DNA of 64,000 nt from Alistipes sp. (GTDB taxonomy: Bacteria; Bacteroidota; Bacteroidia; Bacteroidales; Rikenellaceae). The stretch is from positions 1 through 64,000 of the forward strand of contig JAFVRC010000005.1 of the NCBI GenBank assembly GCA_017504485.1, given 5' to 3'. A program made the position numbers and the translations under genes. Position 1 is the stretch's first letter, and each line of letters begins with the position of its first letter. Of the stretch, positions 8,367 to 17,725 are shown piece after piece. Below the pieces are notes generated by a model that did no database searches, was not told the DNA's origin, and saw nothing but the letters and a program-made list of their open reading frames with translations.

Positions 8367-9578
8367 TTATAACAATTTTTTCAAATCCTTCTCGAGGCCA
8401 TCGACATAGTGCTGAAGCGTGAAATGGCTCAAGAAATATCGCTTTGCCCGCTCGCCACACGCCTCATAGTCGCGTGGAGCAGATATATATTTTTCCATTA
8501 TCGAGGCCAAACCACAGCTGTCGCCCGCCGCAACACACTCGCCGCACCGTGCCTCGGCAATCACCTCGTTTGCCGCACCATTGATAGCTCCGAAGATAGG
8601 CTTACCCGTCGTCATATACATCTGCAGCTTGCCTGGCATGGTATTGCCCACGGCATTGTTGCCGCGCAGCGTGATGAGCAGCGCATCAGCCATACGGTAG
8701 TAGCGCGGCATATCCTCGCGACGTTGCGAGCCGTGGAAGATGATATTATCCTGCAGCCCCAACTCCTCGGCCATACGCTCAAGCTCGGCGCGCTGCGAGC
8801 CGTCACCCACAAAGTGTATCTTGTAGTCCGCGCGAGCACCAAGCACGGCCGCCGCCTCGATGATGGTCTTCAGGTTCTGCCCTGCGCCGAGGTTGCCCGC
8901 AAACATAAAGTCGGCAACGCCATTATCCTCGGCCTTCAAATCCATATCTATCATGGTGGTGTCGGCATGCTGCGGCAGATAGTCCATCCTATCGAGTGGC
9001 ACACCATTCTTCTCGTGCAGATAGTCGATAAACGGGCGCGAGGTGACGAGTATCCTATCGGCCTTCGCATATATGGCGCGCGAGAGCCAGGCGATCGCCT
9101 TGTATATCGGCTGCCACGACTTCTTGATGTGTGCCAATGCGCTCTCGGGCCACAAGTCGAGACAATAGAGCAGCAGCGGCTTATGGTGACGCCTTTTGTA
9201 GGCAATGGCGGGGAGCACCATCGTTATGGGGCTGAGCTGATAGGAGAGCACCACATCGAAATCGTCATCGAGCGTAGGCACCATGCGCGTAGCCTGATAG
9301 GCAAACGAGAGGTAGTTGAGCATCAGATTCTTCTTGCCCCGCTTGCGCGGCCGCAGCTTGCAGCGCACAATACGCACACCATCCTTCGCCTCGCGCTCAA
9401 TATCCTTTGCGCGGCACTCCTCGAGCGTTTTGTAACCCTCGAATAGCTCGCCCTTCGGATAGTTAGGCAGGCCCGTCAACACCGTGACATTGTGGCCGCG
9501 ACGGTGCAGCTCGGGGGCTATGTCGTTTATCTGAAACTGCTCGGGATAGTAGAGCTGACTAACGATAAGTATCTTCAT
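8367..9578 (-). CDS. wbuB: GT4 glycosyltransferase, WbuB-like (probable L-FucNAc transferase)
   Basis: A 403-residue GT-B glycosyltransferase. The N-terminal domain opens KILIVSQLYYPEQFQINDIA with LTGLPNYPKGELF, which strongly resembles WbuB/WcaI-type enzymes. The donor-binding domain has FMFAGNLGAGQN (about 230), GSQRREDMPRYYRMADALL and the late GAANEVIAEARCGECV segment of the GT4 E-x7-E region. WbuB in enterobacteria accompanies fnlABC and is assigned to L-FucNAc transfer. The same gene order is seen here, so this enzyme likely adds L-FucNAc to the lipid-linked acceptor at the inner membrane. It starts 20 nt after fnlC. Acceptor and linkage are unknown. Confidence 0.82.
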   Translation of the reverse strand: MKILIVSQLYYPEQFQINDIAPELHRRGHNVTVLTGLPNYPKGELFEGYKTLEECRAKDIEREAKDGVRIVRCKLRPRKRGKKNLMLNYLSFAYQATRMVPTLDDDFDVVLSYQLSPITMVLPAIAYKRRHHKPLLLYCLDLWPESALAHIKKSWQPIYKAIAWLSRAIYAKADRILVTSRPFIDYLHEKNGVPLDRMDYLPQHADTTMIDMDLKAEDNGVADFMFAGNLGAGQNLKTIIEAAAVLGARADYKIHFVGDGSQRAELERMAEELGLQDNIIFHGSQRREDMPRYYRMADALLITLRGNNAVGNTMPGKLQMYMTTGKPIFGAINGAANEVIAEARCGECVAAGDSCGLASIMEKYISAPRDYEACGERAKRYFLSHFTLQHYVDGLEKDLKKLL

Positions 9579-9598
9579 CCGACGCCTCGTTTTATTGA

Positions 9599-10768
9599 CT
9601 ACTTGCGCCAGACCATCTTATTGACAACACCCGTGTAGGACTGGATGAGCTTCACTACTTTTGTCGAGACATTCTCGTCGGTGTAGGTAGGTACAGGGAG
9701 CCCATTATCGCCATTAGCAACCATCTCTACCGCCGTATCGACAGCCTGCAACAGCGACCGCTCGTCGATGCCCGCCAAGATGAAGCAACCCTTATCCAAC
9801 GCCTCGGGACGCTCGGTAGAGGTACGGATGCAGACCGCCGGGAACGAGTGACCAACGCTTGTGAAGAAAGAGCTCTCCTCGGGCAGCGTGCCACTATCCG
9901 ACACCACGGCAAAAGCGTTCATCTGCAAGCAGTTGTAGTCGTGAAAGCCGAGCGGCTCATGCTGAATAACGCGTCTGTCAAGCTCGAAGCCGCTTGCAGC
10001 CAAGCGGTTACGGCTACGCGGGTGGCACGAGTAGAGAATCGGCATATCGTACTTCTCGGCCATCTTATTGATAGCCGTAAAGAGCGACGTAAAGTTCTTT
10101 TCGGTATCGATATTCTCCTCGCGGTGCGCCGACAAGAGTATATATCTACCCTTCTCGAGGCCCAAGCGTGCGTGGATATCACTCGCCTCGATGTCGGCAA
10201 GGTTCTCGTGCAGTACCTCGGCCATCGGCGAGCCGCTGACATAGGTGCGCTCCTTGGCCACACCACTTGCATTGAGGTAGCGGCGCGCATGCTCCGAGTA
10301 GCAGATATTCACATCCGAAATAATATCCACGATACGGCGATTAGTCTCCTCGGGCAGACACTCGTCGAAGCAGCGGTTACCTGCCTCCATGTGGAAAATC
10401 GGGATATGCAGACGCTTGGCACCGATAACCGAGAGGCACGAGTTGGTATCGCCCAGCACCAACACTGCATCAGGCTTAATCTGCACCATCAGCTTATACG
10501 ACGAGTTGATGATATTGCCCATCGTAGCACCCAAATCATCGCCCACGGCATCGAGATAGACCTCCGGCTCGGCGAGCTTCAGGTCACGGAAGAAGATACC
10601 GTTAAGGTTGTAATCGTAGTTCTGGCCCGTATGCGCGAGGATAGTGTCGAAGTACTTACGGCACTTGTTTATCACCGCCGCCAGACGGATAATCTCGGGG
10701 CGTGTGCCCACGATAATCAAGAGTTTGAGTTTGCCATTGTCAGCAAATTTCACATTCGAAAAGTCCAT
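9599..10768 (-). CDS. fnlC: UDP-N-acetylhexosamine 2-epimerase, FnlC/CapG/WbjD type
   Basis: A 389-residue non-hydrolysing UDP-GlcNAc 2-epimerase-fold enzyme: KLLIIVGTRPEIIRLA at the start, LGDTNSCLSVIGAKR, then HMEAGNRCFDECLPEETNRR, the family's active-site segment, and SDSGTLPEES near residue 310. As the gene directly after the CapF/FnlB reductase, it is predicted to perform the last step of UDP-L-FucNAc synthesis, inverting C2 of UDP-L-PneNAc, rather than making UDP-ManNAc like WecB. The context (FnlA, FnlB and a WbuB-like transferase) is what separates the two options. Confidence 0.88.
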   Translation of the reverse strand: MDFSNVKFADNGKLKLLIIVGTRPEIIRLAAVINKCRKYFDTILAHTGQNYDYNLNGIFFRDLKLAEPEVYLDAVGDDLGATMGNIINSSYKLMVQIKPDAVLVLGDTNSCLSVIGAKRLHIPIFHMEAGNRCFDECLPEETNRRIVDIISDVNICYSEHARRYLNASGVAKERTYVSGSPMAEVLHENLADIEASDIHARLGLEKGRYILLSAHREENIDTEKNFTSLFTAINKMAEKYDMPILYSCHPRSRNRLAASGFELDRRVIQHEPLGFHDYNCLQMNAFAVVSDSGTLPEESSFFTSVGHSFPAVCIRTSTERPEALDKGCFILAGIDERSLLQAVDTAVEMVANGDNGLPVPTYTDENVSTKVVKLIQSYTGVVNKMVWRK

Positions 10769-10771
10769 ATC

Positions 10772-11986
10772 TTATTTATTTATTCGTTCTACAGGGTCAA
10801 AATATGTATCAGGCCTATTCGCATCGAATGCCTCGTTGGCCCACATAACCGTCACCAAGTCTTCACTGTCGGAGAGGTTTATGATATTGTGCGTATAGCC
10901 CGGCAACATATGCACCGCCTCGATTTTATCGCCGCTAACCTCGAAATTCAGCACCTCGTCCGAGCCTACTCTACGCTGCTGGATGAGTCCGTGGCCCGAC
11001 ACCACGATAAAGAACTCCCACTTGGTGTTATGCCAATGTTCACCCTTCGTGATGCCCGGCTTCGAGATATTGACGCTCACCTGCCCACATCGCTCGCTAC
11101 GCAGCAACTCGGTAAAAGAGCCTCGTGCATCGCAATTCATCTTCAGTTCGAAGGCCACCTTCTCCTTGGGCAGATAGCTCAAATATGTAGAGTAGAGCTT
11201 CTTGGCAAAGGAGCCGCACGGAATTTCCGGCACAACGAGCGTTTGCGGCTGCGCCTTGAACTCCTCCAACAGATCGACAATCTCACCCAGCGTAACCTTG
11301 TGCGTCGTAGGCACAGCGCAGTAGCGGCCCTCGGCACACAAAACCGTATCGACACCCTCAAACTCACAGTGATGCTCCCTGCCCTGCAACGCAGCAATCA
11401 TCTCATCGACCAAATCGTCAATATATAGGAGTTCGAGCTCCGTCGAGCGATCATTCACCGTAATAGGCAGGTCATGGGCAATGTTGTTGCAGAATGTTGC
11501 CACGGCCGAGTTGTAGTTCGGGCGGCACCACTTGCCGAACAAGTTCGGGAAGCGATATACCAACACGCGTGCACCCGTGCGCGTACCATATTCAAAGAAT
11601 AGCTCCTCGCCAGCACGTTTGCTACGGCCGTACTCGCTATCACCAAAGCGGCCCGCCAGCGTTGCCTGAATAGACGACGAGAGCATAACGGGGCAGCGGT
11701 TGCCGTGCCGCTCAAGCGTGTCGAGCAGCGTCGAGGCAAAGCCGTAGTTGCCCTGCATAAACTCAGCCGTATTCTGCGGACGGTTCACACCTGCGAGGTT
11801 AAATACGAAGTCCGCCACACGGCAATACTCGTCAAGTTGTTCGGCCGTCGAGTCTATATCATACTCGAAGAGCTCCTCAACGGTGACATCGCCATAGCAA
11901 CGAGCCTTACCGTCGCGTATATTCTTGAGTTGCGCACAAAGGTTTTGCCCCACAAAACCTTTGGCACCCGTAACCAATATTTTCAT
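10772..11986 (-). CDS. fnlB: bifunctional SDR reductase with cupin domain, FnlB/CapF/WbjC type
   Basis: A 404-residue two-domain enzyme. Residues 1-270 form a short-chain dehydrogenase domain starting KILVTGAKGFVGQNLCAQL, with FNLAGVNRP and a YGRSKRAGE active-site Tyr-x3-Lys. From about 285 a cupin follows with KGEHWHNTKWEFFIV and its metal-binding histidines. This arrangement is diagnostic of CapF: the cupin epimerises C3 of the 4-keto intermediate made by FnlA/CapE, and the SDR domain reduces the ketone with NADPH, giving UDP-L-PneNAc. It is followed after 3 nt by fnlC. Unlike the usual fnlA-fnlB adjacency, a phosphoethanolamine-transferase-like gene separates it from fnlA. Confidence 0.92.
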   Translation of the reverse strand: MKILVTGAKGFVGQNLCAQLKNIRDGKARCYGDVTVEELFEYDIDSTAEQLDEYCRVADFVFNLAGVNRPQNTAEFMQGNYGFASTLLDTLERHGNRCPVMLSSSIQATLAGRFGDSEYGRSKRAGEELFFEYGTRTGARVLVYRFPNLFGKWCRPNYNSAVATFCNNIAHDLPITVNDRSTELELLYIDDLVDEMIAALQGREHHCEFEGVDTVLCAEGRYCAVPTTHKVTLGEIVDLLEEFKAQPQTLVVPEIPCGSFAKKLYSTYLSYLPKEKVAFELKMNCDARGSFTELLRSERCGQVSVNISKPGITKGEHWHNTKWEFFIVVSGHGLIQQRRVGSDEVLNFEVSGDKIEAVHMLPGYTHNIINLSDSEDLVTVMWANEAFDANRPDTYFDPVERINK

Positions 11987-11990
11987 CTGT

Positions 11991-13748
11991 CTAATCTATC
12001 TTTGTGTAAATCTGTCCCGTGTTGATGCGGCGCGGCCGCTGTGTATCGTACTCGTCGTGCAGCAGGTCGCGTGTCTTGTCGTACCACTTGGTTTTGACAC
12101 CGCTCAAACCAATAATCATATGGCCTATGTTGTCCGACGAGAAGGGCCTATTGACAGCCCCCTCGATACGCTTCACGACATCGGGATATGCAGCCTTATA
12201 CTTATCCGACACATAGACCACAAACGGAATCTGGTATTGATGATGTAATACATTGTCATCCTGCAAAGCGGCTCCCGAACGCCCAAGATAATCTCTGTAA
12301 TCATAGACCTCTTCGCCATGATCCGACAAATAGATGACAACAGCCTCTCGGTCGGAATATTTATTACATATCTCGCCAAATACCCAATCGTTGTAGTGGG
12401 TTGCATTATCGTAAGTAGCCACATAATGCACATGCTTATCGCTCTGATGTGGCTTGCGGGTGTAGTCGGAGGGTGTAAATACAATGTAATTTCCCGGGAC
12501 ATACTTCGCCACATGGTTGTGCTGCCCCTTCATTTGCAATATCGTAAACTCACGTTCGATAGGCTCTTTATTGCATATCAAGTCAAGCTCGGCAAGTAGC
12601 CCATCATCATAGGTATATAGATGTTTATTACGATAATCGAACGAGCGATTCGAGATGGTCGGGATATTAAAGAAATAGATACCTGTTTTATCGGCAGCCC
12701 AACCATCCTGGCCACAAATAGAGACCTGATTTGAGATAAACGATACATAGTATCCACCATCACGCATAATATGTGGCACGAGCGGATAGTCATACCACGA
12801 CTCCTCACCCATATCAAAACTATGCATCGAGAACGCCTCTCTGACAATAAGGTTTGTAAAGTTATAAGGCGTTATCACATCCGTAAAGACATAAAGATTG
12901 CCCGAGTCGCGCATAGTCTCTTGTCGTGGTGTAGTCGGCTTGTCGTAGCCATAGATTGACGCGTGGTGCTTATTGTACGACTCGCCGACAATCATCACAA
13001 TAGTCGGGGCATTCTCACTCTTGGATGTAATACCGCTATCGTCATTGACATCGCGCAAATTATTACGCAGACACACTGCGTAGCAGTTTGCAAAACGAGC
13101 CGCAGATGTATAAGGCGGCTTATCACGTCGCCACTCTCCACGAAACAGGCTCTTGGCACATTCCACTGTCACATATATGGCACTTACCACAAATATAAAT
13201 TGCACAAAAACGGCCAAATAGCGGTGCATATATCGCTTTGCCAAGCAATACAGCGTCACCACAACTGCTGAGCCGGCCAAAACACATATTGCAAAACCAA
13301 AGAACCGCGAAGTAAGAATGTACGAATTGAAGAAGCTCTCGACCTCATCCGGCGTGGTCTGCAATAGCAGCATAATGCTGGTGGTATTAAAATTCGAGGT
13401 AAAGAAGTTCATCACGCCGACCTCGACAAACGTCATCATCAATTGTGCAACCAGAATAATCGCACCCACGACATTGTGCAACCATCGTTGCCACAAACCG
13501 GCCCAATATATCACAAGCACATACATATAACTAACCAGCACATGTATAGGCAACAGTTTCAGCACCCTATGCATCTCTCGAGACAGATCCATAGATGCAG
13601 AGCAATTAGCGTAATATGAGCAAGAGTAGAGTGTAAATATGGCCAATAGCAGCAAAAAGATTCCCATATCTGCCACAATAGGTCTCGTTACGATATTAAT
13701 ACCGCGAGTAAGGCCGAGTCTAATATCTCCAATATTACATTTCCTCAT
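11991..13748 (-). CDS. phosphoethanolamine transferase-like membrane sulfatase-fold protein
   Basis: A 585-residue protein. About five transmembrane helices occupy residues 20-205, then a periplasmic alkaline-phosphatase-superfamily domain. It contains VMIVGESYNKHHASIYGYD (about 250-268), with Ser in place of the usual nucleophilic Thr after GE, and LSDHGEEVYDY with metal-binding Asp-His. The architecture matches EptA/CptA-type phosphoethanolamine transferases and, more distantly, LTA synthases. It would transfer a phosphoalkanol from a phospholipid onto a glycan in the periplasm. It lies between fnlA and fnlB, 4 nt from fnlB, so it is co-transcribed and may decorate this polysaccharide; a lipid A target cannot be excluded. 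Confidence 0.83.
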   Translation of the reverse strand: MRKCNIGDIRLGLTRGINIVTRPIVADMGIFLLLLAIFTLYSCSYYANCSASMDLSREMHRVLKLLPIHVLVSYMYVLVIYWAGLWQRWLHNVVGAIILVAQLMMTFVEVGVMNFFTSNFNTTSIMLLLQTTPDEVESFFNSYILTSRFFGFAICVLAGSAVVVTLYCLAKRYMHRYLAVFVQFIFVVSAIYVTVECAKSLFRGEWRRDKPPYTSAARFANCYAVCLRNNLRDVNDDSGITSKSENAPTIVMIVGESYNKHHASIYGYDKPTTPRQETMRDSGNLYVFTDVITPYNFTNLIVREAFSMHSFDMGEESWYDYPLVPHIMRDGGYYVSFISNQVSICGQDGWAADKTGIYFFNIPTISNRSFDYRNKHLYTYDDGLLAELDLICNKEPIEREFTILQMKGQHNHVAKYVPGNYIVFTPSDYTRKPHQSDKHVHYVATYDNATHYNDWVFGEICNKYSDREAVVIYLSDHGEEVYDYRDYLGRSGAALQDDNVLHHQYQIPFVVYVSDKYKAAYPDVVKRIEGAVNRPFSSDNIGHMIIGLSGVKTKWYDKTRDLLHDEYDTQRPRRINTGQIYTKID

Positions 13749-13779
13749 CTTCCAATATTAAGTCTGGGATATATAATTG

Positions 13780-14853
13780 CTACTCGCTACGGATATCGCG
13801 GGCCTTGGCGCGAGGTTGAAGGCCCAAGTCCTCGCGGATAAAACGCAGCTTCAACAGCAATTCTTTCATACCCTCGACATCGAGGCGGCGCGTGTTGTGC
13901 GAGTGGTAATCCTCGATGCGCGACACCTCCTCGTTGCCATCCGTAAAGTACTTGTCGTAGTTCAAATCACGCGTATCGCACGGGATACGGTAGTAGTCGC
14001 CCATATCTATCGCCTTGGCCATCTCCTCGCGTGTAACGAGCGTCTCATAGAGTTTCTCGCCATGACGCGTGCCGATAATCCTAATCTCCGTATCGCCATA
14101 CTTCGGGTTAATGCGTGCATAGGTCTGCTTCAACGCTTCGGCCAAGGTCGAGAGCGTAGCGGCAGGAGCCTTCTGCACAAACAAATCGCCATTCTCGCCA
14201 TGCGTGAAGGCATAGATAACCAAATCGACAGCGTCATCCAAGGTCATCATAAAGCGCGTCATATTAGGGTCGGTGATGGTGATGGGCCTACCCTGCTCCA
14301 TCTGCTCAACCCACAACGGGATTACCGAGCCACGCGAGGCCATCACATTGCCATAGCGCGTACAGCAGATGGTCGTCGCGGCATTTTGCCCCAGCTCACG
14401 GCCTTTGGCAATGGCCACCTTCTCCATCAGGGCCTTCGAGATGCCCATGGCATTTATCGGATATGCCGCCTTATCGGTCGAGAGCACTACGACATTCTTC
14501 ACGCCGTGCTCAATGGCCGAGAGTAGCACGTTGTTCGTGCCCACGACATTTGTCATCGTCGCCTCCATCGGGAAGAACTCGCACGAAGGCACCTGCTTGA
14601 GAGCTGCCGCCGCGAAGACATAATCGACCCCGCGCATAGCGATATCCACCGACTGTTTGTCGCGTACATTACCAATGTAGAACTTCACCTTTGGATTTTG
14701 CAGGGCATGACGCATATCATCCTGCTTCTTCTCGTCGCGCGAGAAGATACGTATCTCCCGAATATCCGAATCAAGAAATCTACGAAGCACGGCGTTTCCG
14801 AAACTGCCCGTACCGCCTGTAATCAACAGGACTTTATCTTTGAAGATTGACAT
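13780..14853 (-). CDS. fnlA: UDP-GlcNAc 4,6-dehydratase/5-epimerase, FnlA/CapE/WbjB type
   Basis: A 357-residue SDR enzyme: LLITGGTGSFGNAVLRRF with the nucleotide-binding glycine loop (12-19), AAALKQVPSCEFFPMEA, and STDKAAYPINAMGISKAL with the Met-x3-Lys variant of the active site seen in this dehydratase group. It is a soluble protein, unlike the membrane dehydratase at 26508-28451. CapE/FnlA converts UDP-GlcNAc to the 4-keto-6-deoxy L-arabino sugar, the first committed step to UDP-L-FucNAc. With FnlB and FnlC encoded downstream the pathway is complete. It starts 18 nt after the acetyltransferase gene. Confidence 0.92.
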   Translation of the reverse strand: MSIFKDKVLLITGGTGSFGNAVLRRFLDSDIREIRIFSRDEKKQDDMRHALQNPKVKFYIGNVRDKQSVDIAMRGVDYVFAAAALKQVPSCEFFPMEATMTNVVGTNNVLLSAIEHGVKNVVVLSTDKAAYPINAMGISKALMEKVAIAKGRELGQNAATTICCTRYGNVMASRGSVIPLWVEQMEQGRPITITDPNMTRFMMTLDDAVDLVIYAFTHGENGDLFVQKAPAATLSTLAEALKQTYARINPKYGDTEIRIIGTRHGEKLYETLVTREEMAKAIDMGDYYRIPCDTRDLNYDKYFTDGNEEVSRIEDYHSHNTRRLDVEGMKELLLKLRFIREDLGLQPRAKARDIRSE

Positions 14854-14871
14854 TTGTGTATATGGTTTATT

Positions 14872-15486
14872 TTATCTCTTTTGATATTGTGCGAATATTG
14901 CCTCTAACTCTTCACGCGAAAACCGTTCGTCCTGCGGATAGAGCGCGGCTTCGTGTTGCATAATCTCATCGATAGTCCACTTGAACTTTATAAATTTTGC
15001 CGGCACACCACCTATCACCGCATAAGGCGGCGTACTCTTTGTGACAACCGCACCGGCAGCAATCGTACATCCGCGGTCAATGGTAATACCTGCAAGCAAC
15101 GTAACATTACAACCGATCCACACATCCTTTTCGATAACAACATCTGCATCGTACCCCTGCGGTTTGTTTGCTTCGGTTATGTCAGAAATAAACTTTCCCT
15201 TAATATGAGCGTGATTGCCCGTATGTACTGTAAAACACTCTGCTATTGCTGCGTCGCCTTTGATTATACACTTGGCATTCAGGCACGATATATGAGCGTT
15301 ATTGCCAATACCGACACTGTCGCCAATATACAGATTCCGTGGATTAACAATAGTATAAGGCGGGGTAATTATCACATTCTTGCCCACACTGCCAAACGAG
15401 CGATTGCTATAACCGAAGTAATTCCGATAGAAGAAATACAAACCACGAACAAATCTATTACTCTTTATTCGACGTATCACGCCCAT
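14872..15486 (-). CDS. hexapeptide-repeat O-acetyltransferase
   Basis: A 204-residue protein from the ATG at 15486; upstream in-frame codons overlap the neighbouring GT4 gene and are not needed. It has a left-handed beta-helix: GVGNNAHISCLNAKCIIKG, WIGCNVTLLAGITIDRGCTI and AAGAVVTKSTPPYAVIGGVP, the last being the standard signature of the CatB/LpxA-like acyltransferase group. The HTGNHAHIKG segment probably supplies the catalytic His. It likely O-acetylates a sugar of the repeat unit using acetyl-CoA in the cytoplasm. The acceptor is unknown. The gap to the GT4 gene is 16 nt. Confidence 0.85.
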   Translation of the reverse strand: MGVIRRIKSNRFVRGLYFFYRNYFGYSNRSFGSVGKNVIITPPYTIVNPRNLYIGDSVGIGNNAHISCLNAKCIIKGDAAIAECFTVHTGNHAHIKGKFISDITEANKPQGYDADVVIEKDVWIGCNVTLLAGITIDRGCTIAAGAVVTKSTPPYAVIGGVPAKFIKFKWTIDEIMQHEAALYPQDERFSREELEAIFAQYQKR

Positions 15487-15502
15487 AGCCACACATTTTT
15501 TT

Positions 15503-16594
15503 TTAACATTTACCCCATATATCGACCATCTGTTGCCAGACAGAGCCGATATTGTATCTTTCATTTACGCGCTGTTGAACATTTGCACGACACTCGGCCT
15601 TCAACGCCTCGTCCGACAACATCTTTTCGATTGCCTCCTTCAATAGCTCCGCGTTTTGCGGCTCTACCATCAAGCCATATCGCCGACCGTCCGTCTCCTC
15701 GAGCATTTCGGGTATCGCGCCAACCGGTGTCGTGACGATAGCACAGCCACACGCCATACTCTCTAAAATCACATTCGGGAAGCCCTCGGTATAGGTCGGC
15801 AGGATGAATACGTCGCACGCAAGCATCTCTCGAATAACCTCCTCGTATGGTCGCTCGCCGCAGAGTGTCAGCCACGCGACACCCTTATATATCGCATCAA
15901 TCTGCTCGCGCATGTCAGGCGTTATATAGCCGACAAGTCGCAGATGAATATCCGACAACGCAGAACACGCCTCCAACAGCTCGAAGACGCCTTTGCTCTT
16001 AACCACATGACCGGCAAAGAGAAGCGTGCGCGGCTGTCGCGGCACAGTGGCATTAGCCGTTACGATATCCGTCACAGCCGGCGCAACAGGATTGGGCAGC
16101 AACTCTATATTCGTAAAGCCCTGCGCGAGGAGTGTGTCGTAAGACTTTTTATCAATAACGATAGCCTTATCGACCGCTTTTACCACCTTGACAAGCAGTT
16201 GCCACTCCCAATTACGCTGTTGTGCCAACTCGGGAATACGACCAAAACGGAAGTGCACAATTGTCTTTGCGCCGCGACGCTTTGCCTTATGAATGATGTA
16301 TAGGTCCTTGATAAGGCTCAACGACGCGCTCGACGTGAGGTGCATAACGTCGTATGGTTTACTGCGCAACTTCGTGCGGTAGTCTTGCAATATTGCACGA
16401 TAGTCCTTGAAGGCGGTCCATAGGCGATAGGCAATCGACGAACCCGCATTGACAAACATAGTGCGCCCCATAGGCACAAGGTCGAGTTCGCAATCCTGCC
16501 GACCATGCTCCTTGTAATACTCAATGACATGTCCCGTCCACCGCGATATCCCCCCCGGCACACCGCCATACGGCGCAACTAATAGTATATTCAT
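15503..16594 (-). CDS. GT4 family glycosyltransferase
   Basis: A 363-residue GT-B enzyme. The N-terminal half has NILLVAPYGGVPGGISRWT, a glycine-rich acceptor-side loop. The C-terminal half has TLLFAGHVVKSKGVFELLEA (near 180-199) and the GT4 donor motif FILPTYTEGFPNVILESMACG (about 265-285), where the two Glu residues belong to the E-x7-E motif. It should transfer a sugar from an activated donor to the growing lipid-linked repeat. Specificity cannot be read. Its start overlaps the stop of the preceding transferase gene by one base (TAATG), implying translational coupling. Confidence 0.88.
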   Translation of the reverse strand: MNILLVAPYGGVPGGISRWTGHVIEYYKEHGRQDCELDLVPMGRTMFVNAGSSIAYRLWTAFKDYRAILQDYRTKLRSKPYDVMHLTSSASLSLIKDLYIIHKAKRRGAKTIVHFRFGRIPELAQQRNWEWQLLVKVVKAVDKAIVIDKKSYDTLLAQGFTNIELLPNPVAPAVTDIVTANATVPRQPRTLLFAGHVVKSKGVFELLEACSALSDIHLRLVGYITPDMREQIDAIYKGVAWLTLCGERPYEEVIREMLACDVFILPTYTEGFPNVILESMACGCAIVTTPVGAIPEMLEETDGRRYGLMVEPQNAELLKEAIEKMLSDEALKAECRANVQQRVNERYNIGSVWQQMVDIWGKC

Positions 16595-17724
16595 TACGAT
16601 ATAATATATTTTAATTCATCAACAAACTGCCGATACGTCAATCGTGTGGCAATGGTCTCGGCGGCATTCATGCGCAAATTTATACGCTCCTGTTTAGATA
16701 GATTTATCGCACAACGGAATACCTCACAAAGCTTTTGTGCATTCAGTTCCTCGATAATTATACTATTCTCGGCATGACGAAGGTATAGATCCAAATCCGA
16801 GCTATAATTACACATTACGGGAACACCCATGCGCATACTCTCAACAACCTTGGAAGGGAAACCCGCCCTATTCACGCGCAATGACGGGTCACGCAACATA
16901 ATGGTAAAGTCGGAATCGGCATACGCAGCAACGACCTCGCTATTTGGTCTGCGGCCCATAATGCGCAACATGGATTTTGCCGACTCATACACTACCTCCG
17001 GCACACTCCGCCGCAACGACTCGGCAGCAATTCCAAAGATTGTAAATTGCACCTTCGACTTCTCATCATCTGCCAACAGCGACAAAGCCTCCAATATCAG
17101 CGATATATTATCCATTCGCAGGTGCGACCCTGCATATATAAGACGTAATCTCTCCTCGCGAACACCACTTACGTCAATCTTCTGCTCCGTTGCCGATGGA
17201 TTATATATGATAGGTATCTGCACTACACGGCAACCCTTCGACACAAAATAATCACGCAGATATGAGGATATGGCAATAACACGCGACCGCTTATCTACGA
17301 CAACCCTATAAAGCAATTCTTTATCCCAATAAGGCATAGCTACCCTCCAATTTGCGAACTGCTCCTTGGAGTACCACTCAACAGCATCAAAGACGACCCT
17401 TATATTATGACATCGCGCCCACCACTGTATATATGCAGCATGAATAGATAAAATACCCGAACCTATGATAATGCCCTCTAACATATATAGTCTATCCAAT
17501 TCTCCCAATACTCGGCAGGCATCATAACCAAAACCAAGGAATCTCGCATAGCGATTGGAGCGATACAGCGAGTAGAGTTGTACGTCGCCAGTATCTACGC
17601 TCTCGCCCACATGCAACACCGCCACCTTGTGGCCCATTGCCATATATGATTGAGCAAACGTCGCATAGCGAATAGCTCCAGGAGAGCCATCCGGATATTT
17701 GGAATATGTTACAATAGCTATCAT
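16594..17724 (-). CDS. GT4-like glycosyltransferase
   Basis: A 376-residue protein with GT-B organisation. The N-terminus reads IAIVTYSKYPDGSPGAIR. The donor domain includes LRLIYAGSHLRMDNISLILEAL (about 195-215), and the final region has NRAGFPSKVVESMRMGVPVM, a recognisable GT4 E-x7-E region with some divergence. Sequence is visibly AT-richer than the rml and fnl genes. It lies between the polymerase gene (1-nt gap) and another GT4 gene (1-base overlap), so it belongs to the repeat-unit assembly set. Donor and acceptor are unknown. Confidence 0.82.
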   Translation of the reverse strand: MIAIVTYSKYPDGSPGAIRYATFAQSYMAMGHKVAVLHVGESVDTGDVQLYSLYRSNRYARFLGFGYDACRVLGELDRLYMLEGIIIGSGILSIHAAYIQWWARCHNIRVVFDAVEWYSKEQFANWRVAMPYWDKELLYRVVVDKRSRVIAISSYLRDYFVSKGCRVVQIPIIYNPSATEQKIDVSGVREERLRLIYAGSHLRMDNISLILEALSLLADDEKSKVQFTIFGIAAESLRRSVPEVVYESAKSMLRIMGRRPNSEVVAAYADSDFTIMLRDPSLRVNRAGFPSKVVESMRMGVPVMCNYSSDLDLYLRHAENSIIIEELNAQKLCEVFRCAINLSKQERINLRMNAAETIATRLTYRQFVDELKYIIS

Positions 17725-17725
17725 T

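Noticed and set aside
9848-11428. 526-codon open frame on the plus strand opposite fnlC and fnlB
   Set aside because: It is an antisense shadow produced by the third-position bias of the real genes; its translation is low-complexity and unlike any family, while both opposite genes have full motifs.
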